DNA from: Pseudomonadota bacterium
GTDB taxonomy: Bacteria; Pseudomonadota; Gammaproteobacteria; Burkholderiales; Burkholderiaceae_C
DNA: 49,415 bases
Assembly (NCBI GenBank): GCA_023442945.1
Contig: JAEZWW010000079.1
Coordinates: forward strand, 1-49,415
Direction of reading: 5' to 3'
Shown here: positions 32,229 through 40,610 of the stretch, piece after piece
Numbering within the stretch: position 1 is the stretch's first letter
Layout: every line of letters begins with the position of its first letter
The notes under the pieces: generated by a model
The model's input: only the letters and a program-made list of their open reading frames with translations
The model's database searches: none
What the model was told of the DNA's origin: nothing
Translations under genes and position numbers: made by a program

Positions 32229-32768
32229 ATGGCACGACTGCAAAAACTCTACCGTGAAAAAGTGGCGCCCGAACTGATTCAGAAGTTCGGCTACAAGTCG
32301 CCCATGGAGGTGCCGCGCATCACCAAGATCACGCTCAATATGGGTGTGAGCGAGGCTGTGGCGGACAAGAAGGTGATGGACAACGCCGTCGCCGACCTGA
32401 CCAAGATCGCCGGCCAGAAGCCGGTGGTCACCAAGGCCAAGAAAGCTATCGCCGGCTTCAAGATCCGCGAAGAGCAGCCCATCGGCACGATGGTGACGCT
32501 GCGTGGCGTTCGCATGTACGAATTCCTGGACCGTTTCGTCACCGTGGCGCTGCCGCGTGTGCGTGACTTCCGCGGCATTTCGGGTCGTTCGTTCGACGGT
32601 CGCGGTAACTACAACGTGGGCGTCAAAGAGCAGATCATCTTCCCCGAGATCGAGTACGACAAGGTGGATGCCCTGCGCGGCCTGAACATCAGCATCACCA
32701 CGACGGCCAAGACCGACGACGAAGCCAAAGCGCTGCTGTCGGCCTTCCGTTTCCCGTTCAAGAACTAA
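32229..32768 (+). CDS. rplE: 50S ribosomal protein L5
   Basis: A 179-residue protein contacting 5S rRNA and the P-site tRNA. Typical segments are PRITKITLNMGVSEA, GQKPVVTKAKKAIAGFKIRE and RDFRGISGRSFDGRGNYNVG. It follows rplX by 9 bases in the spc operon. Confidence 0.98.
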   Translation: MARLQKLYREKVAPELIQKFGYKSPMEVPRITKITLNMGVSEAVADKKVMDNAVADLTKIAGQKPVVTKAKKAIAGFKIREEQPIGTMVTLRGVRMYEFLDRFVTVALPRVRDFRGISGRSFDGRGNYNVGVKEQIIFPEIEYDKVDALRGLNISITTTAKTDDEAKALLSAFRFPFKN

Positions 32769-32777
32769 GGTAACGAC

Positions 32778-33083
32778 GTGGCAAAAGTAGCTTTGATCGA
32801 ACGCGAACTCAAGCGCGAGAAACTCGTCGCCAAGTACGCCCAAAAGCACGCCGAGCTGAAGGCCATCGCGGGCGACGTCAAGCGCAGCGACGAAGAGCGC
32901 GCGCAGGCTCGTCTGGGGTTGCAAAAGCTCCCGCGCAACGCCAACCCGACCCGTCAGCGCAACCGTTGCGAAATGACCGGTCGTCCGCGTGGCACCTTCC
33001 GCCAATTTGGTCTCGGCCGCGCCAAGATCCGTGAACTCGCCTTTGAAGGCCAGATTCCGGGCGTGACCAAAGCCAGCTGGTAA
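32778..33083 (+). CDS. rpsN: 30S ribosomal protein S14
   Basis: A 101-residue S14 of the long type without the zinc-binding CxxC pairs. Segments LQKLPRNANPTRQRNRCEMT and GLGRAKIRELAFEGQIPGV are diagnostic. It starts with GTG at 32778, with TAAGGTAA upstream. It assembles late in the 30S head. Confidence 0.97.
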   Translation: MAKVALIERELKREKLVAKYAQKHAELKAIAGDVKRSDEERAQARLGLQKLPRNANPTRQRNRCEMTGRPRGTFRQFGLGRAKIRELAFEGQIPGVTKASW

Positions 33084-33101
33084 TCGGCAGGAGAGAACAA
33101 C

Positions 33102-33497
33102 ATGAGCATGAGTGATCCCATTGCCGATCTGTTGACCCGCATCCGCAACGCGCAGATGGTGGCCAAGCAGACGGTGTCGGTGCCGTCCTCCAAAGTCAAG
33201 GTGGCGATTGCCCAGGTCCTGAAGGACGAGGGTTACATCGACGGCTTTGAAGTCAAGGCCGACGGCGGCAAGTCCGAACTCCAAATCGCGCTGAAGTACT
33301 ACGCTGGCCGTCCGGTCATCGAGCGTATCGAGCGCGTTAGCCGCCCTGGTCTGCGTGTCTACAAGGGCAGCACTTCGATTCCCCAGGTCATGAACGGCCT
33401 GGGCGTGGCCATCGTCACCACCCCGAAAGGCGTGATGACCGATCGCAAGGCCCGCGCTACCGGTGTCGGTGGCGAAGTCCTGTGCTACGTGGCCTAA
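33102..33497 (+). CDS. rpsH: 30S ribosomal protein S8
   Basis: A 131-residue protein (MSMSDPIADLLTRIRNAQMV; GLGVAIVTTPKGVMTDRKAR). S8 binds the central domain of 16S rRNA and, in E. coli, represses the spc operon by binding near rplE. A corresponding target was not evident to me here. AGGAGAGAACAAC precedes the ATG. Confidence 0.98.
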   Translation: MSMSDPIADLLTRIRNAQMVAKQTVSVPSSKVKVAIAQVLKDEGYIDGFEVKADGGKSELQIALKYYAGRPVIERIERVSRPGLRVYKGSTSIPQVMNGLGVAIVTTPKGVMTDRKARATGVGGEVLCYVA

Positions 33498-33509
33498 GGA
33501 GAAGCACAG

Positions 33510-34043
33510 ATGTCACGTATCGCAAAAATGGGCGTGTCGGTGCCGACTGGCGTCGACGTCCAGCTGAAAGACAATCTGATCACGGTTAAGGGCACGGGTG
33601 GTGAGCTGAAGCTGACCCCCAACCCGCTGGTCAAGATCACCTCGGACAACGGCAAGCTGTCGTTCGTGCCGGTCGATGAGTCCCGCGAAGCCAACGCCAT
33701 GAGCGGCACCATGCGCCAAATGGTGAACAACATGGTGGTCGGCGTCAGCAAGGGCTTCGAGAAGAAGCTGACCCTGGTCGGCGTGGGCTTCCGTGCCCAG
33801 GCCCAAGGCAACAAGCTGAACCTGGCCATCGGTTTCTCGCACCCGGTGAACTTCGAGATGCCTGCTGGCATCAGCGTCGCGACCCCGTCGCCGACCGAAA
33901 TCATCATCAAGGGCGCTGACCGCCAGAGCGTGGGCCAGGTGGCCGCCAAGGTGCGCGAAGTGCGTCCGCCCGAGCCCTACAAGGGCAAGGGCATCCGGTA
34001 TGCCGACGAGCGCGTCGTCATCAAGGAAACCAAGAAGAAATAA
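33510..34043 (+). CDS. rplF: 50S ribosomal protein L6
   Basis: A 177-residue protein with the two repeated alpha/beta domains of L6; the N-terminus MSRIAKMGVSVPTGVDV and the C-terminal RPPEPYKGKGIRYADE are diagnostic. It sits at the factor-binding region of the 50S subunit. AAGGAG lies 9 bases before the start. Confidence 0.98.
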   Translation: MSRIAKMGVSVPTGVDVQLKDNLITVKGTGGELKLTPNPLVKITSDNGKLSFVPVDESREANAMSGTMRQMVNNMVVGVSKGFEKKLTLVGVGFRAQAQGNKLNLAIGFSHPVNFEMPAGISVATPSPTEIIIKGADRQSVGQVAAKVREVRPPEPYKGKGIRYADERVVIKETKKK

Positions 34044-34054
34044 GGACCTGCATC

Positions 34055-34420
34055 ATGTTGACCAAGAAAGCGCAGCGTCTTCGTCGTGCACGTCAGACGC
34101 GTATCCGCATCGCCGACAAAGGCGTGGCGCGTCTCTCCGTGAACCGCACCAACCTGCACATCTACGCCACTGTGGTGTCCGAAGACGGCACCAAGGTGCT
34201 GGCCAGTGCCTCCACCGCCGAAGTCGAGATGCGCAAGTCGCTCGGCGCGGCCGGCAAGGGGGGCAACGTGGCTGCCGCCGAAGCCATCGGCAAGCGCATC
34301 GCTGAGCGCGCGAAAGCCGCTGGCGTGGAAAAGGTGGCCTTCGACCGTGCAGGTTTTGCATACCACGGCCGCGTCAAGGCGCTCGCCGAAGCAGCCCGCG
34401 AAGCGGGTCTGCAGTTCTAA
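34055..34420 (+). CDS. rplR: 50S ribosomal protein L18
   Basis: A 121-residue 5S rRNA-binding protein, with RLRRARQTRIRIADKGVARL and the C-terminal FDRAGFAYHGRVKALAEAAR segment typical of L18. It lies between rplF and rpsE as in other bacteria. Confidence 0.98.
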   Translation: MLTKKAQRLRRARQTRIRIADKGVARLSVNRTNLHIYATVVSEDGTKVLASASTAEVEMRKSLGAAGKGGNVAAAEAIGKRIAERAKAAGVEKVAFDRAGFAYHGRVKALAEAAREAGLQF

Positions 34421-34437
34421 GACGGCAGGACAGACAA

Positions 34438-34959
34438 ATGGCAAAGTTTCACGCTAAGACGCAGGGTGACGGTCCCGAGGACGGCCTGCGCGAGAAGATG
34501 ATCGCGGTGAACCGCGTGACCAAAGTCGTCAAAGGCGGCCGTATCCTCGGTTTCGCTGCACTGACCGTGGTCGGCGACGGTGATGGCCGTGTGGGCATGG
34601 GCAAAGGCAAATCCAAGGAAGTGCCGGCTGCCGTGCAGAAGGCCATGGAAGAGGCCCGCCGCAACATGCTGAAGGTGTCGTTGAAGGACGGCACGATCCA
34701 CCACGACGTGACCGGTCACCACGGTGCCGCACGCGTGATGATGGCCCCGGCCCCTCGCGGTACCGGCATCATCGCCGGCGGCCCGATGCGCGCCGTCTTC
34801 GAAGTGCTGGGCATCACCGACATCGTGGCCAAGAGCCACGGCACGTCGAATCCCTACAACATGGTTCGCGCCACGCTGGATGCTCTGCGCAACAGCACGA
34901 CCCCCGCGGAAGTGGCGGCCAAGCGCGGCAAGTCGGTCGAAGACATCTTCACCGCCTGA
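34438..34959 (+). CDS. rpsE: 30S ribosomal protein S5
   Basis: A 173-residue protein with the S5 double-stranded RNA-binding motif (MIAVNRVTKVVKGGRILGF) and the KGKSKEVPAAVQKAMEEAR segment. It affects decoding fidelity at the mRNA entry site. The position after rplR is conserved. Confidence 0.98.
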   Translation: MAKFHAKTQGDGPEDGLREKMIAVNRVTKVVKGGRILGFAALTVVGDGDGRVGMGKGKSKEVPAAVQKAMEEARRNMLKVSLKDGTIHHDVTGHHGAARVMMAPAPRGTGIIAGGPMRAVFEVLGITDIVAKSHGTSNPYNMVRATLDALRNSTTPAEVAAKRGKSVEDIFTA

Positions 34960-34973
34960 TCCGGAGTCTCGAT

Positions 34974-35159
34974 ATGGCAACCGAACAGAAAACCGTCAAG
35001 GTTCAGCTTGTGCGCAGCCCGATCGGCTGCAAAGAGTCCCACCGCGCCACCGTGCGTGGCCTGGGCCTGCGCAAGCTGAACAGCGTGAGCGAACTGCAGG
35101 ACACCCCGGCAGTGCGCGGCATGATCAACAAGATTGACTACCTGGTCAAGATCGTCTGA
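34974..35159 (+). CDS. rpmD: 50S ribosomal protein L30
   Basis: A 61-residue protein (KTVKVQLVRSPIGCKESHRA; LGLRKLNSVSELQDTPAVRG) matching L30, which is absent from some bacteria but present here in the standard place between rpsE and rplO. Confidence 0.97.
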   Translation: MATEQKTVKVQLVRSPIGCKESHRATVRGLGLRKLNSVSELQDTPAVRGMINKIDYLVKIV

Positions 35160-35170
35160 GGAATCGGATC

Positions 35171-35602
35171 ATGGAACTCAATACCATCAAGCCGGGCGAA
35201 GGCTCGAAGCGTCCGCGCCGTCGCGTCGGTCGCGGCATCGGCTCCGGTCTGGGTAAAACCGCCGGTCGTGGCCACAAAGGCCAGAAATCGCGTGCGGGTG
35301 GCTACCACAAGGTCGGCTTTGAAGGCGGCCAGATGCCCCTGCAACGTCGTCTGCCCAAGCGTGGCTTCAAGTCCGCTTTGCTGAAGTACAACGCTGAAGT
35401 GACGCTGTCGGATCTCGACCGCCTCGACATCATCGAGATCGACGTGCTGGCACTGAAGAAGTCCGGCCTGGTCCGTGAAATCGCCAAGGTCGTAAAGGTC
35501 ATCAAGTCGGGTGAGCTCAAGCGCGCCGTCAAACTGACGGGCGTGGGCGCTACCGCGGGTGCCAAGGCAGCGATCGAAGCTGCCGGTGGCTCGCTGGCCT
35601 GA
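35171..35602 (+). CDS. rplO: 50S ribosomal protein L15
   Basis: A 143-residue protein beginning MELNTIKPGEGSKRPRRRVG, with the Gly-rich GRGIGSGLGKTAGRGHKGQK extension and GGQMPLQRRLPKRGFKS, all typical of L15. A late 50S assembly protein, 11 bases after rpmD. Confidence 0.98.
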   Translation: MELNTIKPGEGSKRPRRRVGRGIGSGLGKTAGRGHKGQKSRAGGYHKVGFEGGQMPLQRRLPKRGFKSALLKYNAEVTLSDLDRLDIIEIDVLALKKSGLVREIAKVVKVIKSGELKRAVKLTGVGATAGAKAAIEAAGGSLA

Positions 35603-35658
35603 ACGGCGACGAGCACTTTGGGCTTTCACAGCTGTCTTGAACTGAAGGTGATCGAGTA

Positions 35659-36978
35659 GTGGCCACGAGCGCAACGCAAATCGCGAAGACCGGGAAGTAC
35701 GGCGACCTGCGTCGCCGGCTGGTGTTCCTGCTGCTCGCGTTGGTGGTGTACCGGATCGGGGCGCACATCCCCGTGCCGGGCATCAACCCGGACCAGCTGC
35801 GTCAGCTGTTCCAGGGTCAGTCCGGCGGCATCCTGAACCTGTTCAACATGTTCTCGGGTGGCGCACTGTCGCGCTTCACCGTGTTCGCGCTGGGGATCAT
35901 GCCGTACATCTCGGCATCGATCATCATGCAGCTGATGACCTACGTCCTGCCGACCTTCGAGCAATTGAAGAAGGAAGGCGAGGCCGGTCGTCGCAAGATC
36001 ACGCAGTACACGCGTTACGGCACGTTGGGCTTGGCCCTTTTCCAGTCGTTCGGCATCGCCGTGGCACTGGAAGCGCAGCAAGGCCTGGTGCTCAGCCCGG
36101 GCTGGGGCTTCCGCATCACCGCGGTGGTCAGCCTGACGGCCGGCACCATGTTCCTGATGTGGCTGGGTGAGCAGATCACCGAGCGCGGTCTGGGCAACGG
36201 CATCTCGATCCTGATCTTTGCAGGTATCGCGGCTGGTCTGCCGAACGCCGTGGGCGGTCTGCTGGAACTGGTGCGCACTGGCGCGATGAGCATCATCGTG
36301 GCGCTGTTCATTGTGGTGCTGGTGGTGGCGGTGACCTACTTCGTCGTGTTCGTCGAACGTGGTCAGCGCAAGATCCTGGTCAACTATGCACGGCGTCAGG
36401 TCGGCAACAAGGTGTATGGCGGTCAATCGTCGCACCTGCCGCTGAAGCTGAACATGGCCGGTGTGATTCCGCCGATCTTCGCTTCGTCGATCATTCTGCT
36501 GCCGGCAACGGTGGTGGGCTGGTTCAGCGCGGGGGACTCGATGCGCTGGCTCAAGGACATGGCTTCGGCCCTGACCCCGGGCCAACCGATCTACGTGTTG
36601 CTGTACGCCACCGCGATCATCTTCTTCTGCTTCTTCTACACGGCCCTGGTATTCAACAGCCGCGAAACAGCAGACAACCTGAAGAAAAGCGGTGCGTTCA
36701 TTCCGGGTATCCGCCCGGGCGACCAGACGGCCAAGTACATCGACAAGATCCTCATGCGGCTCACGCTGGCAGGTGCGATCTACATCACCGCGGTGTGCTT
36801 GCTGCCTGAGTTCCTGATCCTGCGCTACAACGTGCCGTTCTATTTCGGTGGAACCTCGTTGCTGATCCTGGTGGTGGTCACCATGGATTTCATGGCCCAG
36901 GTGCAGAACTACATGATGAGCCAGCAGTACGAATCGCTGCTCAAGAAGGCCAATTTCAAAACGTCGTCGCCGGGTTGA
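35659..36978 (+). CDS. secY: protein translocase subunit SecY
   Basis: A 439-residue channel subunit of the SecYEG translocon with ten membrane helices. Diagnostic stretches are RIGAHIPVPGINPDQL, NMFSGGALSRFTVFALGIMP, LGNGISILIFAGI and PGIRPGDQTAKYIDKIL. It starts with GTG at 35659, with GAAGG 8-12 bases upstream. In the next 74 bases there is no room for infA, and rpmJ follows directly. Confidence 0.98.
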   Translation: MATSATQIAKTGKYGDLRRRLVFLLLALVVYRIGAHIPVPGINPDQLRQLFQGQSGGILNLFNMFSGGALSRFTVFALGIMPYISASIIMQLMTYVLPTFEQLKKEGEAGRRKITQYTRYGTLGLALFQSFGIAVALEAQQGLVLSPGWGFRITAVVSLTAGTMFLMWLGEQITERGLGNGISILIFAGIAAGLPNAVGGLLELVRTGAMSIIVALFIVVLVVAVTYFVVFVERGQRKILVNYARRQVGNKVYGGQSSHLPLKLNMAGVIPPIFASSIILLPATVVGWFSAGDSMRWLKDMASALTPGQPIYVLLYATAIIFFCFFYTALVFNSRETADNLKKSGAFIPGIRPGDQTAKYIDKILMRLTLAGAIYITAVCLLPEFLILRYNVPFYFGGTSLLILVVVTMDFMAQVQNYMMSQQYESLLKKANFKTSSPG

Positions 36979-37052
36979 CGGGACCGACACAGTCAAGGAA
37001 AGACGGGTACGGGCAATCGGCCTGGTGTCCGGGAAAGTTTTAGGAGAGTGAA

Positions 37053-37166
37053 ATGAGAGTTTCAGCTTCGGTCAAGAAGATTTGCCGCAACTGCAAGATC
37101 ATCCGCCGCAAGGGCGTTGTTCGCGTGATCTGCACCGACCCGCGCCACAAGCAGCGCCAGGGTTGA
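37053..37166 (+). CDS. rpmJ: 50S ribosomal protein L36
   Basis: A 37-residue protein, MRVSASVKKICRNCKIIRR followed by KGVVRVICTDPRHKQRQG, with the full zinc set C11, C14, C27 and H32. TAGGAGAGTGAA precedes the ATG. It is the zinc-containing (C+) form. Between secY and rpsM it stands without infA. Confidence 0.97.
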   Translation: MRVSASVKKICRNCKIIRRKGVVRVICTDPRHKQRQG

Positions 37167-37206
37167 GCGCGCGTTGCCCGCACGAACGTTAATAGGATAA
37201 GAGCAC

Positions 37207-37572
37207 ATGGCACGTATTGCTGGTATCAACATTCCGCCGCACAAGCACGCCGAGATCGGCCTGACGGCGATCTTCGGCATCGGTCGCTCGCGCGCTCGCA
37301 AGATTTGCGAAGCCTGCGGCATCCCCTACGACAAGAAGGTCAAGGACCTGACGGACGGGGACCAGGAAAAGCTGCGTGACCAACTGGCCGGCTTCATCAT
37401 CGAAGGCGATCTGCGTCGTGAAACCACGATGAACATCAAACGCCTGATGGACATCGGCTGCTACCGTGGCTTCCGTCACCGTCGCGGTCTGCCCATGCGC
37501 GGTCAGCGCACGCGCACCAACGCCCGCACCCGCAAGGGTCCGCGCAAGGCAGCGCAGTCGCTCAAGAAATAA
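37207..37572 (+). CDS. rpsM: 30S ribosomal protein S13
   Basis: A 121-residue protein (MARIAGINIPPHKHAEIGLT; GCYRGFRHRRGLPMRGQRTR) with the basic C-terminal tail that contacts P-site tRNA. First gene of the alpha group here. AGGATAAGAGCAC precedes the ATG. Confidence 0.98.
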   Translation: MARIAGINIPPHKHAEIGLTAIFGIGRSRARKICEACGIPYDKKVKDLTDGDQEKLRDQLAGFIIEGDLRRETTMNIKRLMDIGCYRGFRHRRGLPMRGQRTRTNARTRKGPRKAAQSLKK

Positions 37573-37590
37573 TCAAGGAACTGCTGAACT

Positions 37591-37992
37591 ATGGCCAAAG
37601 CACCCTCCAACGCCGCTCAGCGCGTTCGCAAGAAGGTCCGCAAGAACATTGCCGACGGTATTGCGCACGTGCACGCGTCGTTCAACAACACCATCATCAC
37701 GATCACGGATCGCCAGGGCAATGCGCTGTCCTGGGCTTCCTCGGGCGGTCAGGGCTTCAAGGGCTCGCGCAAGTCGACGCCTTTCGCTGCCCAGGTGGCA
37801 TCGGAAGTGGCGGGTCGCGCGGCCGTGGACCAGGGCATCAAGAACCTGGACGTCGAGATCAAGGGCCCCGGTCCTGGCCGCGAATCTTCGGTTCGCGCCC
37901 TGGCTGCTCTGGGTATCCGCATCAACTCGATCTCCGACGTGACGCCGGTCCCCCACAACGGCTGCCGCCCGCAAAAGCGCCGCCGCATCTGA
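37591..37992 (+). CDS. rpsK: 30S ribosomal protein S11
   Basis: A 133-residue protein of the 30S platform. Diagnostic parts are GIAHVHASFNNTIITITDRQ, SSGGQGFKGSRKSTPFAAQ and VTPVPHNGCRPQKRRRI at the C-terminus. It follows rpsM by 18 bases. Confidence 0.98.
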   Translation: MAKAPSNAAQRVRKKVRKNIADGIAHVHASFNNTIITITDRQGNALSWASSGGQGFKGSRKSTPFAAQVASEVAGRAAVDQGIKNLDVEIKGPGPGRESSVRALAALGIRINSISDVTPVPHNGCRPQKRRRI

Positions 37993-38057
37993 TCCGCTGG
38001 TCGGATCACCCGCTTTACCACTAAGCCCACTGCCGCAGCGCCCAGCGCCTGCGGCTC

Positions 38058-38077
38058 CCATGGCGGTTTGGCCATGG
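38058..38077 (+). promoter_or_regulatory. intercistronic hairpin before rpsD
   Basis: CCATGGC (38058-38064), loop GGTTTG, GCCATGG (38071-38077), a perfect 7-bp stem in the 110-base rpsK-rpsD gap, 26 bases before the rpsD start. It is not followed by a T run, so it is not a terminator. It may tune rpsD translation or be a target for S4, which regulates the alpha operon in E. coli; this is inference. Confidence 0.35.
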
Positions 38078-38102
38078 CAGAAGACATTACTAGGAAATCC
38101 AC

Positions 38103-38726
38103 GTGGCACGTTACCTCGGCCCCAAGGCCAAACTTTCCCGCCGTGAAGGCACCGACCTGTTCCTGAAGAGCGCCCGCCGCTCGATCAGCGACAAGGCCAA
38201 GTTCGACACCAAGCCCGGCCAGCACGGCCGCACTTCGGGTCAGCGTACCTCCGACTACGGCCTGCAACTGCGCGAAAAGCAGAAGGTCAAGCGCATGTAC
38301 GGCGTGCTCGAGAAGCAGTTCCGCCGCTACTTCGAAGAAGCCGACCGTCGCCGTGGCAACACCGGTGCCAACCTGCTGTCGCTGCTGGAATCGCGCCTGG
38401 ATAACGTCGTCTACCGCATGGGCTTCGGCTCCACCCGCGCCGAAGCGCGCCAGCTGGTGTCGCACAAGGCCGTGACGGTGAACGGCAAGCCCGTCAACAT
38501 CCCGTCGTACATGGTCAAGACCGGCGACGTGGTGGCTGTGCGTGAGCAGTCCAAGAAGCAGAACCGCGTGGTCGAAGCCCTGCAACTGGCTGGCCAGGTG
38601 GGCTTCCCGGCTTGGGTGGAAGTGAACGCCGACAAGGTCGAAGGCACGTTCAAGAAAGTGCCGGACCGCGATGAATTCGGCGCCGACATCAACGAATCGC
38701 TGATCGTCGAACTGTATTCGCGCTGA
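38103..38726 (+). CDS. rpsD: 30S ribosomal protein S4
   Basis: A 207-residue primary 16S-binding protein. MARYLGPKAKLSRREGTDLF opens it, and the S4 domain follows (ESRLDNVVYRMGFGSTRAEA, RQLVSHKAVTVNGKPVNIPS). It starts with GTG at 38103, with TAGGAA 8-13 bases upstream. In many bacteria S4 represses its own operon. Confidence 0.98.
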   Translation: MARYLGPKAKLSRREGTDLFLKSARRSISDKAKFDTKPGQHGRTSGQRTSDYGLQLREKQKVKRMYGVLEKQFRRYFEEADRRRGNTGANLLSLLESRLDNVVYRMGFGSTRAEARQLVSHKAVTVNGKPVNIPSYMVKTGDVVAVREQSKKQNRVVEALQLAGQVGFPAWVEVNADKVEGTFKKVPDRDEFGADINESLIVELYSR

Positions 38727-38756
38727 TCTTTGCGCTTCAGCGCCCACTTTGTTCCG

Positions 38757-38775
38757 ACCCGCCGTCCTGGCGGGT
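38757..38775 (+). terminator. weak terminator or attenuator between rpsD and rpoA
   Basis: ACCCGCC (38757-38763), loop GTCCT, GGCGGGT (38769-38775), followed only by TTGG. The stem is strong but the T run is short, so partial attenuation is more likely than full termination. It lies in the 110-base gap before rpoA. Confidence 0.4.
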
Positions 38776-38836
38776 TTGGTGCTTCGCCAGCCTTACCGGT
38801 GTAACGAGCCGGGGGTATTGAGAGGAAGTCTAGAGA

Positions 38837-39832
38837 ATGCAAACCCAACTGCTGAAACCCAAAGCCATCAACGTCGAGCCTCTGAGCGACAACAAAGCCA
38901 AGGTCACCCTCGAGCCGTTCGAACGCGGCTACGGCCACACTCTGGGCAACGCCCTGCGCCGTGTGCTGCTGTCCTCGATGCTGGGTTATGCCCCGACCGA
39001 AGTCACGATCGCCGGCGTGCTGCACGAGTACTCGAGCATCGACGGTGTCCAGGAAGACGTCGTCAGCATCCTGCTGAACCTCAAGGGCGTGGTGTTCAAG
39101 CTCCACAACCGCGATGAAGTCACGCTGAGCTTGCGCAAGGACGGCGAAGGCGTCGTCACCGCCGCCGACATCCAGACGCCGCACGACGTTGAGATCATCA
39201 ACCCCGAGCACGTCATCGCCAACCTGTCGCAAGGCGGCAAGCTGGACATGCAGATCAAGGTTGAAAAAGGCCGCGGCTACGTGCCCGGCACGCTGCGCCG
39301 CTATGCCGACGAGCCGACGAAGTCGATCGGCCGCATCGTGCTGGACGCCTCGTTCTCGCCCGTCAAGCGCGTGAGCTACGCCGTCGAAAACGCCCGCGTC
39401 GAGCAGCGCACGGACCTGGACAAACTGGTCATGGAGATCGAGACCAACGGCGCCGTCACCGCAGAAGACGCGGTGCGTGCCTCGGCCAAGATCCTGGTCG
39501 AACAGCTGGCCGTGTTCGCCCAGCTGGAAGGCAGCGAACTGGCCGCCGCGTTCGAGCAGAGCTCGCCGCGCAGTGGCGCTTCGAGCTTCGACCCGATCCT
39601 GCTGCGTCCGGTGGACGAGCTGGAACTGACGGTGCGTTCGGCCAACTGCCTGAAGGCCGAAAACATCTACTACATCGGTGACCTGATCCAGCGCACCGAG
39701 AACGAGCTGCTGAAGACCCCGAACCTGGGTCGCAAGTCGCTTAACGAGATCAAGGAAGTCCTGGCTTCCCGCGGTCTCACCTTGGGCATGAAGCTCGAAA
39801 ACTGGCCGCCCACCGGCCTGGACAAGCGTTAA
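38837..39832 (+). CDS. rpoA: RNA polymerase alpha subunit
   Basis: A 331-residue subunit needed for polymerase assembly and activator contact. The N-terminal domain shows LEPFERGYGHTLGNALRRVL and the dimerisation core; the C-terminal domain shows LLRPVDELELTVRSANCLKA and TPNLGRKSLNEIKEVLASRG. AGAGGAAG lies about 10-15 bases before the ATG. A dispersed repeat follows the stop codon. Confidence 0.98.
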   Translation: MQTQLLKPKAINVEPLSDNKAKVTLEPFERGYGHTLGNALRRVLLSSMLGYAPTEVTIAGVLHEYSSIDGVQEDVVSILLNLKGVVFKLHNRDEVTLSLRKDGEGVVTAADIQTPHDVEIINPEHVIANLSQGGKLDMQIKVEKGRGYVPGTLRRYADEPTKSIGRIVLDASFSPVKRVSYAVENARVEQRTDLDKLVMEIETNGAVTAEDAVRASAKILVEQLAVFAQLEGSELAAAFEQSSPRSGASSFDPILLRPVDELELTVRSANCLKAENIYYIGDLIQRTENELLKTPNLGRKSLNEIKEVLASRGLTLGMKLENWPPTGLDKR

Positions 39833-39834
39833 TA

Positions 39835-39895
39835 GGGTTTTGGGCTTCCCGCCCTAGTGCAATCTGCGCGGGCAGCTATCAAAACTGTAGTTTTC
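39835..39895 (+). repeat. dispersed repeat family 1, copy E, inside the ribosomal operon
   Basis: GGGTTTTGGGCTTCC, CGCCCTAGTGCAATC, TGCGCGGGCAGCTATCAA, ACTGTAG. It begins two bases after the rpoA stop codon and fills half of the rpoA-rplQ gap, so it is transcribed in the ribosomal mRNA. Confidence 0.78.
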
Positions 39896-39957
39896 AAGTG
39901 CAAGGGCCGTACCTGATACGGCGGTCCTCTTAACAAGCAAATAAAGGAAAAAGCACC

Positions 39958-40344
39958 ATGCGTCACGGTCTCGGCCTTCGCAAACTCAACCGCACCAGCT
40001 CGCACCGTCTGGCGATGCTGCGCAACATGATGAACTCGCTGATCGCTCACGAAGCGATCAAGACCACGGTCCCCAAGGCCAAGGAACTGCGCAAAGTGAT
40101 CGAGCCCATGATCACCCTGAGCAAGGTCGACAGCGTGGCCAATCGCCGTCTGGCGTTTGCCCGCCTGCGCGACGACGCCAGCGTGGCCAAGCTGTTCACC
40201 GATCTGGGCCCGCGCTTCAAGGCACGTCCGGGCGGCTACACGCGCATCCTGAAGATGGGCTACCGCGTCGGCGACAACGCGCCGATGGCTTTCGTCGAAC
40301 TGGTGGACCGCGCTGAAGCGACGGATGCCCCAAAAGCAGAATAA
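39958..40344 (+). CDS. rplQ: 50S ribosomal protein L17
   Basis: A 128-residue protein (MRHGLGLRKLNRTSSHRLAM; SLIAHEAIKTTVPKAKELRK; GYTRILKMGYRVGDNAPMAF), of normal length. It is the last gene of the cluster, with AAAGGAAAA before the ATG; the initiator tRNA gene follows 22 bases downstream. Confidence 0.98.
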   Translation: MRHGLGLRKLNRTSSHRLAMLRNMMNSLIAHEAIKTTVPKAKELRKVIEPMITLSKVDSVANRRLAFARLRDDASVAKLFTDLGPRFKARPGGYTRILKMGYRVGDNAPMAFVELVDRAEATDAPKAE

Positions 40345-40366
40345 TCTGTTATACTTATCAACTTAC

Positions 40367-40443
<77 letters not shown>

Positions 40444-40451
40444 AGTTGCCA

Positions 40452-40480
40452 AAAAAAGCCCACCTTCTGGTGGCTTTTTT
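40452..40480 (+). terminator. rho-independent terminator after tRNA-fMet
   Basis: AAAAAAGCC and CACC pair with GGTGGCTTTTTT around a TTCT loop, with one bulged C. The A and T tracts on both sides make it a potential bidirectional terminator, ending the ribosomal operon/tRNA transcript and possibly transcripts from the lipoprotein gene on the other strand. 40485-40610 shows no gene. Confidence 0.85.
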
Positions 40481-40610
40481 GTGGGCGCTCGTCGGGCGTT
40501 TCGTGTGGGCGGGGCCCGCTGATTGCTTCAGTGCCAGCTGCCGTTCAGGCACGGCAGGCGTTTGAGCGCCGCGACGCGATGGCGTGTTTTGCCTGAGTCG
40601 CCGCCACTGG

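Noticed and set aside
31971..33284. 437-codon minus-strand frame across ribosomal protein genes
   Set aside because: Antisense shadow of rplX, rplE, rpsN and rpsH.
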